A DNA stretch of 64,000 nt, taken from assembly GCA_023014485.1 (NCBI GenBank), contig JAJOZX010001727.1, forward strand, positions 646,001 through 710,000, read 5' to 3'. The notes beneath the pieces were generated by a model, which searched no databases, was not told where the DNA came from, and saw only the letters and a program-made list of their open reading frames with translations. This document shows positions 9,549 to 22,297 of the stretch, piece after piece (position 1 is the stretch's first letter; the number at the start of each line of letters is the position of its first letter). The translations under genes and the position numbers were made by a program. This DNA comes from Bathynomus jamesi (taxonomy: Eukaryota > Arthropoda > Malacostraca > Isopoda > Cirolanidae).

Positions 9549-10398
9549 CTGTGATAAAATAAAAATGAAACCAATTAGTCATTATGAAAACGAGTAACAG
9601 CAATACTTCTGATGCTTACTGTTCAAAATGAGGAAATGTGCCTAGTTTACACCAAAATTATAAGTTCCAATATAAAATCATGAATAATTGATTTATTAAA
9701 AGCAAATCCATGTAATAAAGCAGGGTTATAATGAGGTTCTAGGGAGAGAGAAATTTATTTAAGAAATGCTGGCAGGTCTATAAAAATCTAAATACCAATT
9801 AAAAGCAAGAAAATAACCAATGAAGCTTTTCTACCTGAATGAATCAATCAACTTCTTTCAGTGAAACTTAACCTAACTTACCATAATCTACAAAATATAC
9901 ACTGTACATCAATAAAATGTAGTCAAACATTTAAGTAATCATCCCCAAAATACTACTGCACAATAAGTACTTAAGAGGGGATAGCCTATACATGCAATTC
10001 ATCAGTGGAAACTTCCATTATTAAATCTATTAATTTAATTTAATTTAATTTAGTCTAACCTAAATAAACTTAATGTAACCCAAGAAAATCAGTCAATAAA
10101 ATCTTCCCTGTTTGATTCAGATATGGATTTTATTTTTCCAATTAAAAACAAAAACAATGGCTTCAATCAGGGTGGATTGGTTGTTTACATCTTTGAAGCA
10201 GGGGGAATTTCATTTTTTATGAAAAATAATAAGAAAAAAAATATTTCAGTGAATAATAAATAAATGGTCTAAAATATATGTATTTGTTTTAAAAACTTTA
10301 TTTGTTCAGTTAACTGAGCTTTCTTTGTCTTTTGGTGCTACAGATTAATTTTAGTAATGCAATGACAGACAGGATGCAAAACATTAATCACTGCCTAC
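9549..10398 (-). other. ZNF277 intron 2
   Basis: 850 bases, AT-rich, with a short (AATTT)n-like run at 10028-10052. No element recognised. Confidence 0.6.
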
Positions 10399-10570
10399 CA
10401 ACTTCATATGACACAAGGTTGCTCTAAAATGTTTGTCTTCTGGTAATTTGTCACACAAAAGATAAAATTTGTCTGCAGGTCCTTTTGCATCTGGTTCAGT
10501 GTTTGTGATGTAAATGATGCAATAATCTTCAAGACGAGCAAAATGTAACTTCTTCCAGTAAATTACATAA
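10399..10570 (-). CDS. ZNF277: ZNF277 exon 2
   Basis: Acceptor TTTTTCAG, donor TTG then GTAGGC. Encodes YVIYWKKLHFARLEDYC, ADKFYLLCDKLPEDKHFR and LCHMKL; the YWKK and LLCD-LPED blocks are characteristic of the family between the first two fingers. Its first base (T) completes a His codon begun 44 kb upstream in exon 1. Confidence 0.9.
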
Positions 10571-10873
10571 CTGAAAAATGAACATTGGTGTGATAAGCAA
10601 ATAGAGGATTACTTATTTTCCTATCACAATAAAAAATCTGTATCTTATGTGAAATACCTTAAAATACAGTACCAGTAATGCAATTTAAAGAAAGAGAGAA
10701 TATAAAATGATTGCATTACATTACCCCAACCTTTATTTCCTGATACTCAAGGCAAGATTGTTGCATGCATCTTGTCCTATACCCGTCTTTCCCCTCCATA
10801 CAAAGCAGAATCTTCTCCCATAGGTTATTAAACACTCATACACTACCATACACCCTGTAACACTTGGGTAGTC

Positions 10874-11432
10874 AAAAAAAGGAAAAATATATTTCCCCTG
10901 ACATTTGCCCATATTCCAAAAACACTAACGATGTTGGAAATAAAAACCTGGATCAATTTGTGCATATTTAGAGGTGGTGCAACTCAAAACCTTAGTATCA
11001 TTACCTACATATACAGTTTCGGGTGGTAAGTTTCTTCAAACTTGCGCCACCCTTAAATATTAATGGATTTACCTCAAAATCCAGTCTGGGGTCTTTTTCC
11101 ATGTAAGGAATGAGAAAATGCATCGGGAGCTCTTATTTGTGCATTTTAATTTTTTACCATTAAAATGCACAAATAAGAGCTCCTGATGCATTTTCTCATT
11201 CCTTATATGGAAAAAGACCTCAGACTGGATTTTGAGCTAAATCCATTAATATTTAAGGGTTCCGCAAGTTGAAGAAATTTGCCAGCCAAACTGTATAATG
11301 ACACTAAGGCTTTGAGTTGCGCCACCTCTAAATATGCACAAATCAATCCAGTTTTTTATCTCCAACATCGTTAGTGGTTGTGGAATATGGGCAAATGTCA
11401 GGAGAAATATACTTTATTTTCATTTTTTTGGG
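10874..11432. repeat. long palindrome, arms about 270 bp
   Basis: Left arm 10874-11143 and right arm 11155-11432 are near-perfect reverse complements, meeting at a short centre (about 11149, TTTTAATTTTTTACC). Shared landmarks are CTGACATTTGCCCATATTCC at the outside and GAGCTCTTATTTGTGCATTT near the centre. Probably a foldback element or a pair of inverted MITEs. No coding capacity. Confidence 0.85.
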
Positions 11433-12600
11433 ACCACCTTACCCTCTCTTTCACCATTCTAATTGCCTCCTCCCACTCACTCCATAACTCATTTAAAAAA
11501 CTTTTCTCACCATCAATCTACCTTTTATGCAGTTTTCCTCTCATATGCCTACCTTACATTCTGTCACATGCACCTTTTTTAACACACACACACCCATCCT
11601 CTCAATATGACCAAACCACTTCAATAAACTCTCATCCATTCATTCATTCTTTCTTTCTTTTAAGGATGATCGATTGATTAAGGACTTCACGTCACCTCCA
11701 TTTCTTGCTCCCATGACCAGTGTTGGGCACTAAAGCATTAATCCGATAACAGTTAATTAACGAAGTTAACTTTTTTTAACGGACTATTAACGGAAGTTAA
11801 CTTCCATTTATCGTTATCGGACCAGTTAACTTCCGATAACTCGATATTTAGTCCGTTAAAGCCCGTTAACTGCGAGGAGTCATTCACAGAAGATCACTGC
11901 TCCGCAAATGAATTCAAACTGCCATAACTTCAGTCTGCCAATTCTGTCCTCTGCCGCAGTGGAACGGCTCTTCTCTCTCGGCAAGGACATCCTGAGGCCC
12001 AAGAGGTCAAGACTGGCAGTTGGGCCTAACTTTGAGAAGTTGATCTTTCTGAAGGGCAACCCAGCACATTGTGTCATAGTCTTTAATAAATGTGCCTAAA
12101 ATTTAATTTTACCTTTCAGTTCCCGCCATAATAATTCTCTGGTAAATTAAAATTTAGTTAATGGTTAGTGGTTACAAGGGCTTCAAAACATGTAATCAGT
12201 ACATTTTTTATTAAAAATAAAAAAAAAAGTTAAGCAAAAAAGTTGCAAAACTTGATAAAAATAGAGTTAAATACCTATTTATTGTTGGATTTTGCATAAA
12301 TAAACATTTTCTATGGGTTTTAAAGCTTTTTCCTTGATTTTTTTAAATGTTAGTAAAGAAATAGTTATCGTTAATGGATTATTGTTAACTTCCGTTAACT
12401 TTGTAGTAAAATTATCGGATTATCGTTATCGGAGTTAAAAATTGGGGTTAACGGATTATCGTTATCGAAGTTAACTTTTTGGTTAACGGTGCCCACCACT
12501 GCCCATGACACATCTCAGCCAACCCATTTCAATCACTCTCATCCTACCCTTCTTCTCACATACACCCCATACCATTTTCAATATCATACAATAATGTTGG
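11433..12600 (-). pseudogene. LINE (RTE/Jockey-like) reverse transcriptase end, split by a hAT
   Basis: Minus-strand reading across the hAT at 11718-12501 gives VIEMGWLRCVMG (12540-12502), then MDESLLKWFGHIERM (about 11600) and NELWSEWEEAIRMVKERVRW (about 11490-11436). 'LL+WFGH+ERM' followed by the 'RG+...+W......A' tail is a classical end of LINE reverse transcriptases. Several stops and shifts; relic only. Confidence 0.7.
11718..12501 (+). mobile_element. hAT element, 784 bp, with hATC remnant
   Basis: TIRs CAGTGTTGGGCAC (left) and CAGTGGTGGGCAC (right, reversed); perfect 8-bp TSD CCCATGAC at 11710-11717 and 12502-12509. Subterminal regions are full of GTTAAC/CCGATAAC motifs. A hAT C-terminal dimerisation remnant (SSAAVERLFSLGKDILRPKR) is encoded at 11950-12010; the rest of the transposase is deleted. 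A second copy lies at 58806. Confidence 0.88.
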
Positions 12601-12789
12601 CACAAGTATCTCTACATTACATTTGAGCAACACAAAGCCACTTGGACCTATTGAGGTTATCCAAGTCAGATAAGCAGTTACAGCAGCTGCATCATATGAA
12701 AGAATTTTGCAAACTATCAATTTCAAGTCAGCTAATTATCAATAAACTATTCACAAAACTAATGAAGTAGCCTATATTACACAAGTTAA

Positions 12790-13130
12790 CTAAAATATAC
12801 ATAATTTACACAACTTACAAACTGTCTTTGTCATGAAAATGTCCAAGTATTTCTTACAACTACAGTATTTCCCCTCAAACAATGTCTCAAAATTAAAAAT
12901 GTCCAATTCCTTTAATCTTTCACTGTATTCTAACATTCTTAAGTCAGGAACATGCTTTATTGCCCTAAATTGCACACCTTCAACCATATTTATATCCTGC
13001 CTATGGTGAGGTGAACAAGCTTAAATGAGGCCTAACATAAGAATTATACAATCTACAGAAGTCTTCTATCACTTTTGTAATTTACATTCTGCTAAATAAT
13101 ACCTAGCATTTTATTTACTATATTCCTACC
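12790..13130 (-). pseudogene. decayed LINE, reverse transcriptase thumb region
   Basis: Minus strand encodes SPHHRQDINMVEGVQFRAIK and HVPDLRMLEYSERLKELDI, the 'W+P+...DI..+E..Q+R..K.+P.LR.L.Y.ERLK.L' block of CR1/L2-like reverse transcriptases. Further LINE pieces in the same orientation lie at 17165-17383, 23183-23489 and 27549-27950; they look like one LINE split by later insertions. Confidence 0.72.
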
Positions 13131-13228
13131 CTCTAAGTCAGAGCTTTCCAAACTGGTGTGTTGCAACACATTAGTGTTTTTTGTATTTTGAACATTTTGA
13201 TTTTTCTATCAACAAAATCGGCTACAAG

Positions 13229-16200
13229 CAGGGTTTCGGAGCCAGAGCCGGAGTCGGAGTCGGTGGAGCTGGTGAATTTTGCTTACCTGGAGCCGGAGCC
13301 GGAGCCAGAAACCTTGAAAATACGGCTCCATGGTCTGGCTCCGGGCGATATATTGCTACCTAAATTGTTATTTGTTAAATATAGGTTTAGTTGCAAATTA
13401 TAATTCTTGTAATATATTACGAAAAATGGTACCATAGGATTCTTGGATTTTATGGAGGTGTGGGAGTTGCAGGAATAATCTGCAAATTTCCATTTTTTAA
13501 CCATTAAATATTTGGGAAGATTTGTCTTAACACTTAATTATATAGGTAAAAAAATTTTATGGCGGTGGAGACCTTAGGTAGGTAGGTACTAACTATTTAT
13601 CTAAGTAGGTAACTACCTAGATACATACCTAGTAAGGTTGGTCCTTCTGACTTGGATTGAACTATTTTTATTTTTAGGTCAATTATCTTGTATTGCTAAA
13701 TTTCTTTTTTTCAGATTCTTTGTAATTTGTACTTGATTCTTTAATTATAATTATCAGTCTATGACCCTTCATAATGGATAGAGATTCAATAAAGAAGTCT
13801 GATATATTCAAGTATTTTACTGAAAGTTCAGATAAGAAACACTATGTTTGTATTTGTGAAGTTTCTGATGCTTCGGGAAATATTTCAACGTGTGGAACTA
13901 AAATTACCAAGCCTCAAAGCAAAAAGCCTGATGTCTCCTCAAGAGCATATAATTTGAAAAGACACGAGTCGATTACATCCTGAAATATCAAAAATGATGG
14001 AAGAAAAGAAGCAAATGCTTGAGCTTCTGCCAGTTCAAAAATTAAAGCAAACCAGCAAAACATTACTAAATTTTTGATGTCTCAAAAAGTCACTATCTCA
14101 ATGACTACAGATAATTTTAAAAATAGCATAATTGAGTTAGTTGTTAAAGATTCTATGCCTCTATCTATGTTTGAAAAGCCAGCTATGCGCAGTCTACTAG
14201 AAGAAATGGCTCAGAAATTCAAGATTAGTTTAGATAAAGACAATATCCGTCATTTAGTGATAGAAAAATCAAAAGAAGAAAAATTTGCTCTCAAAGAGCA
14301 ATTAAAAGGGCGCTTCATATATTTAAAAGTTGATGGTTGCACACGAATACGGACACATTATTTTGCCATCAATGTCCGATTTATTGATGATGATAATAAA
14401 ATCCTCACCCGCACTATAGCAAAAAAAAAAAAAACATGCTCAGCAAACTAGTGACTACCTGCATGATCTAATTAGGAGAACTCTGGAAGAGTATGGCATA
14501 CCGAAAGAATTTGTGCTCTGCATTGTCAGTGATAATGCATCAAATATGATTAAAACTGTTGAGAAGTTGAATGATAATCAAGAGGCAACTTCAGAAGATG
14601 ATATACAAACATTTGGTGAACATCATGATGATTCAACAGACACTCAGGAAGTGGCATCTTGTGTAGAAGAAATTGACAGTATATAGATCCTAGATATAGA
14701 TGCTTATTAACATCTGAACAGGTAGTTAAAGCCAAGGATGCCCTATGCAATATAGCAATCAGAATGAAAAGTAACCTAGAACCTTTCAAATAAAGTCTCT
14801 CTATTAAGAGAGGAATGTGGAACCGAGATTATTGCATCATCATCAAATTCATCATCTCCTTCCACCACTTCTGATGTCAGCGAGTTTGATTTTGAAAAAA
14901 TTATTGATATTCAACATGGTAAGAAATCAAAACGTCCTCGTTTAGAAAGTGAACTAATACCACCTCTCAGTCCAATGTGTACCCTCAAATTGCAAGTTGA
15001 GGAATCTTTTCCTGAGATTGAAAAATTTGACCGTTCGTCAAAACTGTCTTTTGAACAAGTAATAGAAAGGTATCCTAAAGTTATAAGAGATGTTGCAAAT
15101 CTTCTAGTAGCTATGCCTTCAACACAAGTCAGTGTTGAACGGCTATTTTCAGCACTGAAAATTTTAAAATCTGATTTAAGGGCACGTATGAAAGAAGATA
15201 TTGTTGAGGCTATGTTATTTTTAAGAACAAATGTTTATAAGTAAACTTAGATAAATAATTTTAATTCATAATTTTTTTTATGGAAACAGATTTACAAGGA
15301 GAATATCTTGATTTTATGTTTAAAAATTAGTTTCCTACCTTAGCTACATTAGTAAAAATTTCTGCAAAAGTTATTATTTTGCTTTCATTTTTTAATACAA
15401 GGAGTATTATGATTTATGATACTGTAAATGTATCATTGAATTTGCAAACTTTTTAATTTTTTAATATGTAGTTTGAACTTTAAAGATAAAGTCTGATTTA
15501 AGGTTACACTTAAAAAAAATATAATTGAGGCCATCTTGTTTTAAAAAAAAAATTATAAATAAACTTAGTAATTTTCATTTTCAATTATTTTAAGGAAACA
15601 GATTTACAAGAAGAATATCTTGATTTTATGTTTAAAATTAGTTTGATTATACCTTAGCTAGAATAAAAAAATTTGCATTAGTTTTCATTTGTTAATCCAA
15701 GGAGTAGTATTGATTTTATAAGCGTAGGGTAAATGATTTTGTAAATTTTCTTTTAATATGTATTAGTAGTTTGAACTTTTGACTTTTAGTTAAATTGCTT
15801 TTGTTAATTAAATTACAAAACTTTTTGACTAAAAGAAAATCTCTTTTTAAGTAAATAATATAACCTATTAAAAATTTTAAAACTGAATTTTTTGAAATAT
15901 TCAGCTCTTTTTCAAGCCAAGTTGGCTTTCATGAAGCTTTCAAGTTTCAACACTTAAAAAAAGATGCATATATTATCACAGAAAGTTTGATTGTTACTAT
16001 TTTCCATACGAGAATTCTTAAGTTTGAACTTTGAACTAATTAGGAGGCAAGTTTCTCTAATTTATATAAGCTACCATTGTTAATAAATATTTAATATCAT
16101 TTAGTTTTCATCATTTTCCTTTAGTTATTTAAATAACTTCATTCTATCATTATATTTGCCTAATTTAAAATCATAAGAAATTTAAATTTTGAGTATTAAA

Positions 16201-16377
16201 GTGATTTAATAATAAAATATTTTTGTGCAATATTTTAAATTGGACAATTAGTTATATAAATCTAGATATTTATTTTATAATTAACAGAATTTACTATAAA
16301 AGAGCCGGAGCCAGACTGTAAAAAATTTCTGCTCCAGAGCCAGAGCCAGAAGTTTTTTTACCGGCTCCGAAACCCTG
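13229..16377 (+). mobile_element. hAT transposon, 3149 bp
   Basis: TIRs CAGGGTTTCGGAGCC with mirror; subterminal GGAGCCGGAGCCAG repeats at both ends; perfect 8-bp TSD GCTACAAG at 13221-13228 and 16378-16385. Confidence 0.9.
13774..15244 (+). pseudogene. hAT transposase, decayed
   Basis: N-terminal BED-type zinc finger (SDIFKYFTESSDKKHYVCIC to YNLKRHE), then a central segment with IEKSKEEKFALKEQLKGRF and LKVDGCTRI, a catalytic-region piece with EFVLCIVSDNASNMIKTV, and the hATC dimerisation domain (YPKVIRDVANLLVAMPSTQV and VERLFSALKILKSDLR) at 15060-15240. In-frame TGA codons at 13981 and about 14022, a frameshift in an A-run at about 14430, a stop near 14684 and loss of most of the core between 14690 and 14970 make it non-functional. 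Confidence 0.85.
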
Positions 16378-16415
16378 GCTACAAGATAAACCACCTACTG
16401 AAAAATTACCTGATA

Positions 16416-17072
16416 CAGTGGACCCCCGATTTGAGTACGTAATCCGTTCTAGCATGGCGTACTCAATTCGAAATGTACTCAAATCGAACTTAATAACCTA
16501 TGGGAATTAATTAATTCGTTCCAAAACCCAAAAATTTCACCCCACCCCTACTTTTTCTATAGAAATTGGCCTACGAAATTTAGTAATTGTATTAAAAATA
16601 GACAGAATAGAATACAAAATACATACCGTACAATATAGACAAAATAGAATAATCCTGTAGGAGTCTTGCTTGATGTGCTGGAAGTTCCAGATGAGGAATG
16701 GAGGGGAGGAATTATTGCTTGGAGGGAGAGTCTCCTTCCATGATGATGTCTGGTAACTCATCAGGGCTAGGCGTTCTTAGGCCCACAGCCAATGACATGG
16801 AAGAGGTTGGGGACTTGAGGGCTTGAAGCAAGCATCAATTTTCTGTTGCTTCTGCCTGTTTGCTATGAATGACTTAAAGTAGCTCATGACCTTGTCCTCA
16901 AACAAGCCGGCTGGCATACTCAAATCGAGTTTTCTACTCAAGTCGAGTCAATAGGAGCCTATGGACGAGCGTACTCAAATCGAAAATACTCAAATCGATG
17001 CGTACTCAAATCGATGCGTACTCAAATCGATGCGTACTCAAATCGATGCGTACTCAAATCGGAGGTCCACTG
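16416..17072. mobile_element. Tigger/pogo-type MITE
   Basis: Ends CAGTGGACCCCCGATTTGAG and CGGAGGTCCACTG with TA on each side (16414-16415, 17073-17074). Right subterminal region has five tandem copies of GCGTACTCAAATCGAT (about 16969-17060). No transposase seen. Confidence 0.8.
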
Positions 17073-17164
17073 TATTTGATAAAATTAATTAATGTGTCGC
17101 GAAAATTATTATGCTTAAATAGTTTGTCGCCAATGTTAAAAGTTTGGAAAGCTCTGCTCTAAGT

Positions 17165-17383
17165 ATTGCTTAAAAAACTTTAGATCACTACTAACTTAAC
17201 TTAGATCTTTTTCAAGACTAACATCCTCTAACCAACCAGTTTCCTTGCATCTTGTTCTAAAGTTTTCATTATTTCTACCAAAATGGAGGAATGTTGCATT
17301 TTTGAACACTGAATTCCATCTGCCACTTACAAGCCCATGCAAACTAATCCACCAAAATCTTTTTACAGTTTATAAGGGTTTTA
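17165..17383 (-). pseudogene. LINE reverse transcriptase piece
   Basis: Minus strand reads INCKKILVD, FAWACKWQMEFSVQKCNI and MQGNWLVRG, matching the 'L..DLD.L..WA..W.M.FN..KC' block of CR1-like reverse transcriptases. It should lie N-terminal to the piece at 12790-13130, which fits one LINE interrupted by the hAT nest. Confidence 0.65.
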
Positions 17384-17977
17384 TACAGGGTGAGTCACAA
17401 TGAAATGTCACAACTTCGGGAGCTTATAACTGAGGTCATTCCCAGTCAAAAACTTCATATGAACATAGGTCCAATTCTTAATGGTTATTGAGCTATGGAT
17501 GTTTGAATTTCAAGCATGCGCAATGCGCATGCGTGACTTTGAACTAAATTGACAGTTACTTACCGAACCAAACTAACTACGCACTAGTGTGTTGTGTTTC
17601 ACAGCATGAAGTTGATGTTTTGTGTGTTCAGTATGCCATTTATTTTTTCAAATGCCAAATATGCCAATATGGTGTATGTTTACAGATTTTTCAATGGAAA
17701 TACTACTGCTGCTGAACACCAGTGACATTTTCCAAATCAAAGAATTCTGGATCGACGAGTGTTTAGCAACATTTTCTGGAGATTGCGAGAGAGTGGTTCA
17801 TTTCAGAGCATTACTTTTATCTGAGCATCCAGTACAAGATGTGGCTGAACAAGAAAACATTATTCAGATAGTACAGTGGAGTCCTTATGTTAGTACACAA
17901 AGGATTTCCACACATCTTGGAGTTCCTCAAATGAGAGTATGTAGAATGTTACATGAAGGAATGTATCCATACCACAT

Positions 17978-20900
17978 GGGTCATTCTCTGTCAGATCAAC
18001 CAAAAAAAATTGAAATTAACACCCCTCATCTCTCATATTTTGCTGAAATTTGGTTTATAGGGAGTTTGTGAGCCCTGAATCCATTTCTGAAATTATAAGG
18101 TCAATACAACCAACGGTTCAAGAGATATGACCTCGGGCAATTTGAGGTCACTCGCGAGGTTACTAACATTTGGCGAGCCATAACTTGGGTAATAATTGTC
18201 ATAATTATATAAAAGTATATATATTTAGAATCAGAAAACGACAAGGAATCCAAATATGCAAGTTTTAGAACTCTAGGTTGAAAAATAAAAAAGTTACACT
18301 GTAACCAAAATTTGAGGTCACGATTTGACCTCTGGGGTATCAAATGAGAATTTTTTTTTTAAATGTAAAAAATGAAGGCATAGGCATTGGCTATTAGAAT
18401 CAGCAAAAAAAAGTTTGTTTATGTTAGTATTTTTCATGTAACTAACATATAAGTGAACACCATATTCATAAGTTGTGCGTCAATTCTACCTATTTTTTCA
18501 CACTTAAGCTCATAATTTGACCTATAGAAATTAAAATTACATTTTTTATAGATATAAAAAACAAAGTCAGAGTTCTTGACTAATAGAAACAATCATAAAA
18601 AGTTTGTTTATGTTGGTACTTTTCATGTAACTAACTTATAAGTGAACACCATATTTATAAATTGCTTGTCATTTCAAGGAATTTTTATATCTTAGCTATC
18701 AATTTGACCTCAAGCTCCAAGAATTTAATAAAAATTGTATTTCACTGCTAATCTACACTGGCAATAATAGTTATAATAGTGAAAGGGGAAGACTAAGCTC
18801 ACATGTAGCCTAAACAAGCCTGTTGAAACATGTTGCTACTTGTCTAAGTGCAGAATCAACACAGATAGTTGCAAAATTCCTTGTCTACAGGTTAGTACAG
18901 TTCCAGCCAGCACTGTGGGTGGCTGGTGGGTATGGTGTTTTAATGAGCCTCAGAGACTATCAAGGCCTAAAATATTAAGTGTGTATAGCTATATATTTTC
19001 TAAAAATATATATTACCTAATTGTAAATCCTATATCTTTACAGATCAAAATACAATGGTTCGGCACTTGAAATACTGCCAGGACCCTATTCAAAACACAA
19101 GAAACGCATAACAATCAATCTTAGAAAAGTGACTGATGTACTTGTTGAAAAATGTGCTGGAAGAGTGAAAAAAGACTCATTGTTGTGTGTGAACTGCTGG
19201 ACACTGATAATGAAAAACCCCACTATACTTAGTACCACTGAAAACAACGAGTCTGAGCAGGATTCAAATGAATCATCTACTATCAGTGGCTTGAGTAACA
19301 TCTCTTCAATTCAAGATCTGGACAATGACAGTGATTGCTTGATAAAGGAAAATCCTTCAACTTCAGTTGAACCAGTTCTAGCATTTCTGGACCAAACACC
19401 AGTTAAAAAAAGTAAGTAATAAATTAATATAATAACTTATACTTTACTACAAGGTCTGTTTGATCTACTATATAGCCAATTATATAGCATTTAAGGTACT
19501 ATAATTAATATTTAATTACTAATATTCAGGTGTGTGAAACCTTTTTTTCTGTTCTTTTCAGAAGGGCTGTCATTAAGCCAGAAAAAGCGCAAGGCTCGTG
19601 GTAAGCTATCATCTGCTCAGAAACACCTGAAGGAGAGGCTAGAACTCAGTTATGGTGTTCAAATTACCGAGGAGGTAAGTGATACTTCAAAACCTGAAAC
19701 TAAATCTGAAAAACATCTAGACAAATTAATGAATGAATTGAAACAGTCATTCCTGGAGAGCAAATGTCACCATCACAAACTACAAATATTGACACTCTCA
19801 CCATACACAATTGAAAAAACAGCTAGTTTCTTTCAAACTACAACATACATGGTGAAAAGAAGCCGTTCACTTAAATCAGAACATGGAATCCTTCCGAAGA
19901 TTCCACTAATGAGCAAAGGAAAAGTGATATCTGAAGAACACAAAGATATAGTTAGAAGATTCTATGAGTCAGAAGAGGTTAGTCGTATGTGTCCTGGCCA
20001 AAAGGATTGCGTGAAAGTTATCAGTGCTGAAGGTGCAATGAAGGTGCAAAAACGATTGGTCCTCGGGAATTTAAGAGAGATGTTTGAACTATATAAAAAT
20101 GATGAAAAGAATCCCAAAATAGGATTTTCCACATTTGCAAAATTACGGCCATCATATTGTGTGCTTGCCGGTAGTGGTGGGACTCATTCTGTCTGTGTCT
20201 GCACATACCATCAAAATCCAAAATTGCAGCTGGCTGCATTGGGAGAAGGAGGTCTTTCATACAAGGATCTTATGGATTACAGTGTCTGCAGTACAGAAAG
20301 AGAGACTTGCATGATGCAACTTTGCAATGATTGCCCAAGAGAAGAGGGTGTCCTGGATTTTCTGAGTTACTTGACAGTGTGAAATCAGCTCCAAATGAAA
20401 TATCTTACAAGCAATGGGTGACTGTTGACCGTTGTACAATGGTTGATAAGGTGGAGCCACTTCATGAATACTTATCATCCCTAAGCATGAAAATATCCCG
20501 CATGGTTCGTCATCACTTTGTTGCTCAGCAACAATCACAGTACTTCAAGCAGTTGAAAGAAACACTACCACCTCAGAGCGAGGTAGTTATAGTAGGTGAT
20601 TTCTCTGAGAATTATTCTTTCATTGTCCAGGATGCTGCCCAAGGGTTTCACTGGGACAATTCACAGTGTACAGTTCACCCTTTTGTCATCTATTATAGAT
20701 CATCTGCAGACCAGGAACTTAGCCATTTTAGTGTCTGTTTCTTATCTGCATCACTAAAACACAACACTATAATGGTTTACTCATTCATATTGAAGCTTAT
20801 GACATATGTTAAATTCAGATGCCCACAATTGAAGAAGGTGCACTATTTCTCAGATGGATGTGCTGGCCAATATAAGAACAGATACAACTTCACAAATCTC

Positions 20901-22297
20901 TGTTACCATGAAGAGGATTTTGGTCTGTCTTGTGAATGGCACTTCTTTGCTACATCCCATGGCAAAAATGCATGTGATGGGATTGGAGGAACAGTGAAAA
21001 GAGCTACTGCTCGTGCCAGTTTGCAGAGAACTACAGAGAGGCAAATTCTTACACCAGAACACATGTTTCAGTTTTGTGAAGAAAACTTGAGCAAGAAGAT
21101 AAATTTTTTCTTTGTAACTACAGCTGATTTGAAAGATGCAGAAGAACGGTTGGAACATCGATTCAAGGATAGTAGGGCTATTCCTGGAACTCAGAAATAT
21201 CATAGATTTGTTCCCCTAAACAAGGAAGAACTGATGGTGTATCCCATTTCAAGTGGCATTGGAGAAAAGAAAAGAATAAGGAAAAGTCATTTTACTAATG
21301 AACCTGCAATGCTTAGTAACCTAAAATGTGTCAAACCAGGAGAGTATGTTGGCTGCATTTATGACATGCAAGTTTGGTATGGAATTGTGGAGGAATATTG
21401 TGAAGAGTTTGATGATTTCACTGTGAACTTTCTACATCCCTCTGGGTCATCAGGATCAAGTGCATATTATTATCCATCAAACAAGGATTCATGTGCAGTG
21501 CCAGGACATCATATATTAACTGTAATGAGTTGTCCTACCCTAAGAGGAGGCAGCAGAATTCAATACATTTTTCCACAAAAAGAAATTGATGAGAGCATCG
21601 AGCATGCAAAAATTGTATTAGGCTAGCACATGAATCCTCTAAGTAGGTCTTCCCCTTTCACTATTATAACTATTATTGCCAGTGTAGATTAGCAGTGAAA
21701 TACAATTTTACATTTTTTGCCTTTGTTTTTATATCTATAAAAAAATGTAATTTTAATTTCTATAGGTCAAATTATGAGCTTAAGTGTGAAAAAATAGGTA
21801 GAATTGATGCACAACTTATGAATATGGTGTTCACTTATATGTTAGTTACATGAAAAATACTAACATAAACAAACTTTTTTTTGCTGATTCTAATAGCCAA
21901 TGCCTATGCCTTCATTTTTACATTTAAAAAAAAATTCTCATTTGATACCCCAGAGGTCAAATCGTGACCTCAAATTTTGGTTACAGTGTAACTTTTTTAT
22001 TTTTCAACCTAGAATTCTAAAACTTGCATATTTGGATTCCTTGTCGTTTTCTGATTCTAAATATATATACTTTTATATAATTGTGACCATTATTACCCAA
22101 GTTATGGGTCGCCAAATGTTAGTGACCTCGCAAGTGACCTCAAATTTCCCGAGGTCATATCTCTTGAACCGTTGGTCAGATTGACCTTATAATTTCAGAA
22201 ATGGATTCAGGGCCCACAAACTCCCTATAAACCAAATTTCAGCAAACTCTGAGAGATGAGGGTGTTAGGCACTGGTTGATCTGACAGAGAATGACCC
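17978..22297 (+). mobile_element. Sola2-like DNA transposon, copy B
   Basis: Ends GGGTCATTCTCTGTCAGATC with exact mirror; long TIRs of about 820 (left) and 650 bp (right); 4-bp TSD ACAT (17974-17977, 22298-22301). The left arm contains a partial internal duplication (18411-18560 and 18598-18720). GGGTCATTC ends plus a 4-bp TSD are, as I recall, features of Sola2; the superfamily is therefore tentative. Nearly identical to copy C at 48731. Confidence 0.75.
19044..21626 (+). pseudogene. Sola2-like transposase, copy B, two single-base deletions
   Basis: Two exons visible: 19044-19411 (donor AAA then GTAAGTAA) and 19562-21626 (acceptor TTCTTTTCAG). Protein begins MVRHLKYCQDPIQ; core landmarks are SKHGILPK-like HTH region, GFSTFAKLRPSYCV, THSVCVCTYHQNP, VIVGDFSENYSF, HPFVIYYRSS, KVHYFSDGCAGQYKN, EWHFFATSHGKNACDGIGG and NFLHPSG. 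Acidic residues in GDFSEN, FSDGC and CDGIGG are the best catalytic candidates. Relative to copy C, one A is missing near 19098 and one T near 20366, each breaking the frame. The distant homologue at 40883-43312 is intronless and open throughout. Confidence 0.75.

Larger units (their letters stand above)
13139..17156. mobile_element. outer hAT MITE, carrying two nested insertions
   Basis: TIRs CAGAGCTTTCCAAACT with exact mirror at the right; 8-bp TSD CTCTAAGT at 13131-13138 and 17157-17164. Its own sequence is only about 210 bp; the remainder is a hAT (13229-16377) and a Tigger-like MITE (16416-17072) that landed inside it. It interrupts the LINE. Confidence 0.88.

Noticed and set aside
18101..18343. 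Minus-strand ORF of 80 codons, repeated at 48853 and, in plus sense, at 21900 and 51601
   Set aside because: It is TIR sequence of the Sola2-like copies; the recurrence reflects the inverted repeats, not a gene.
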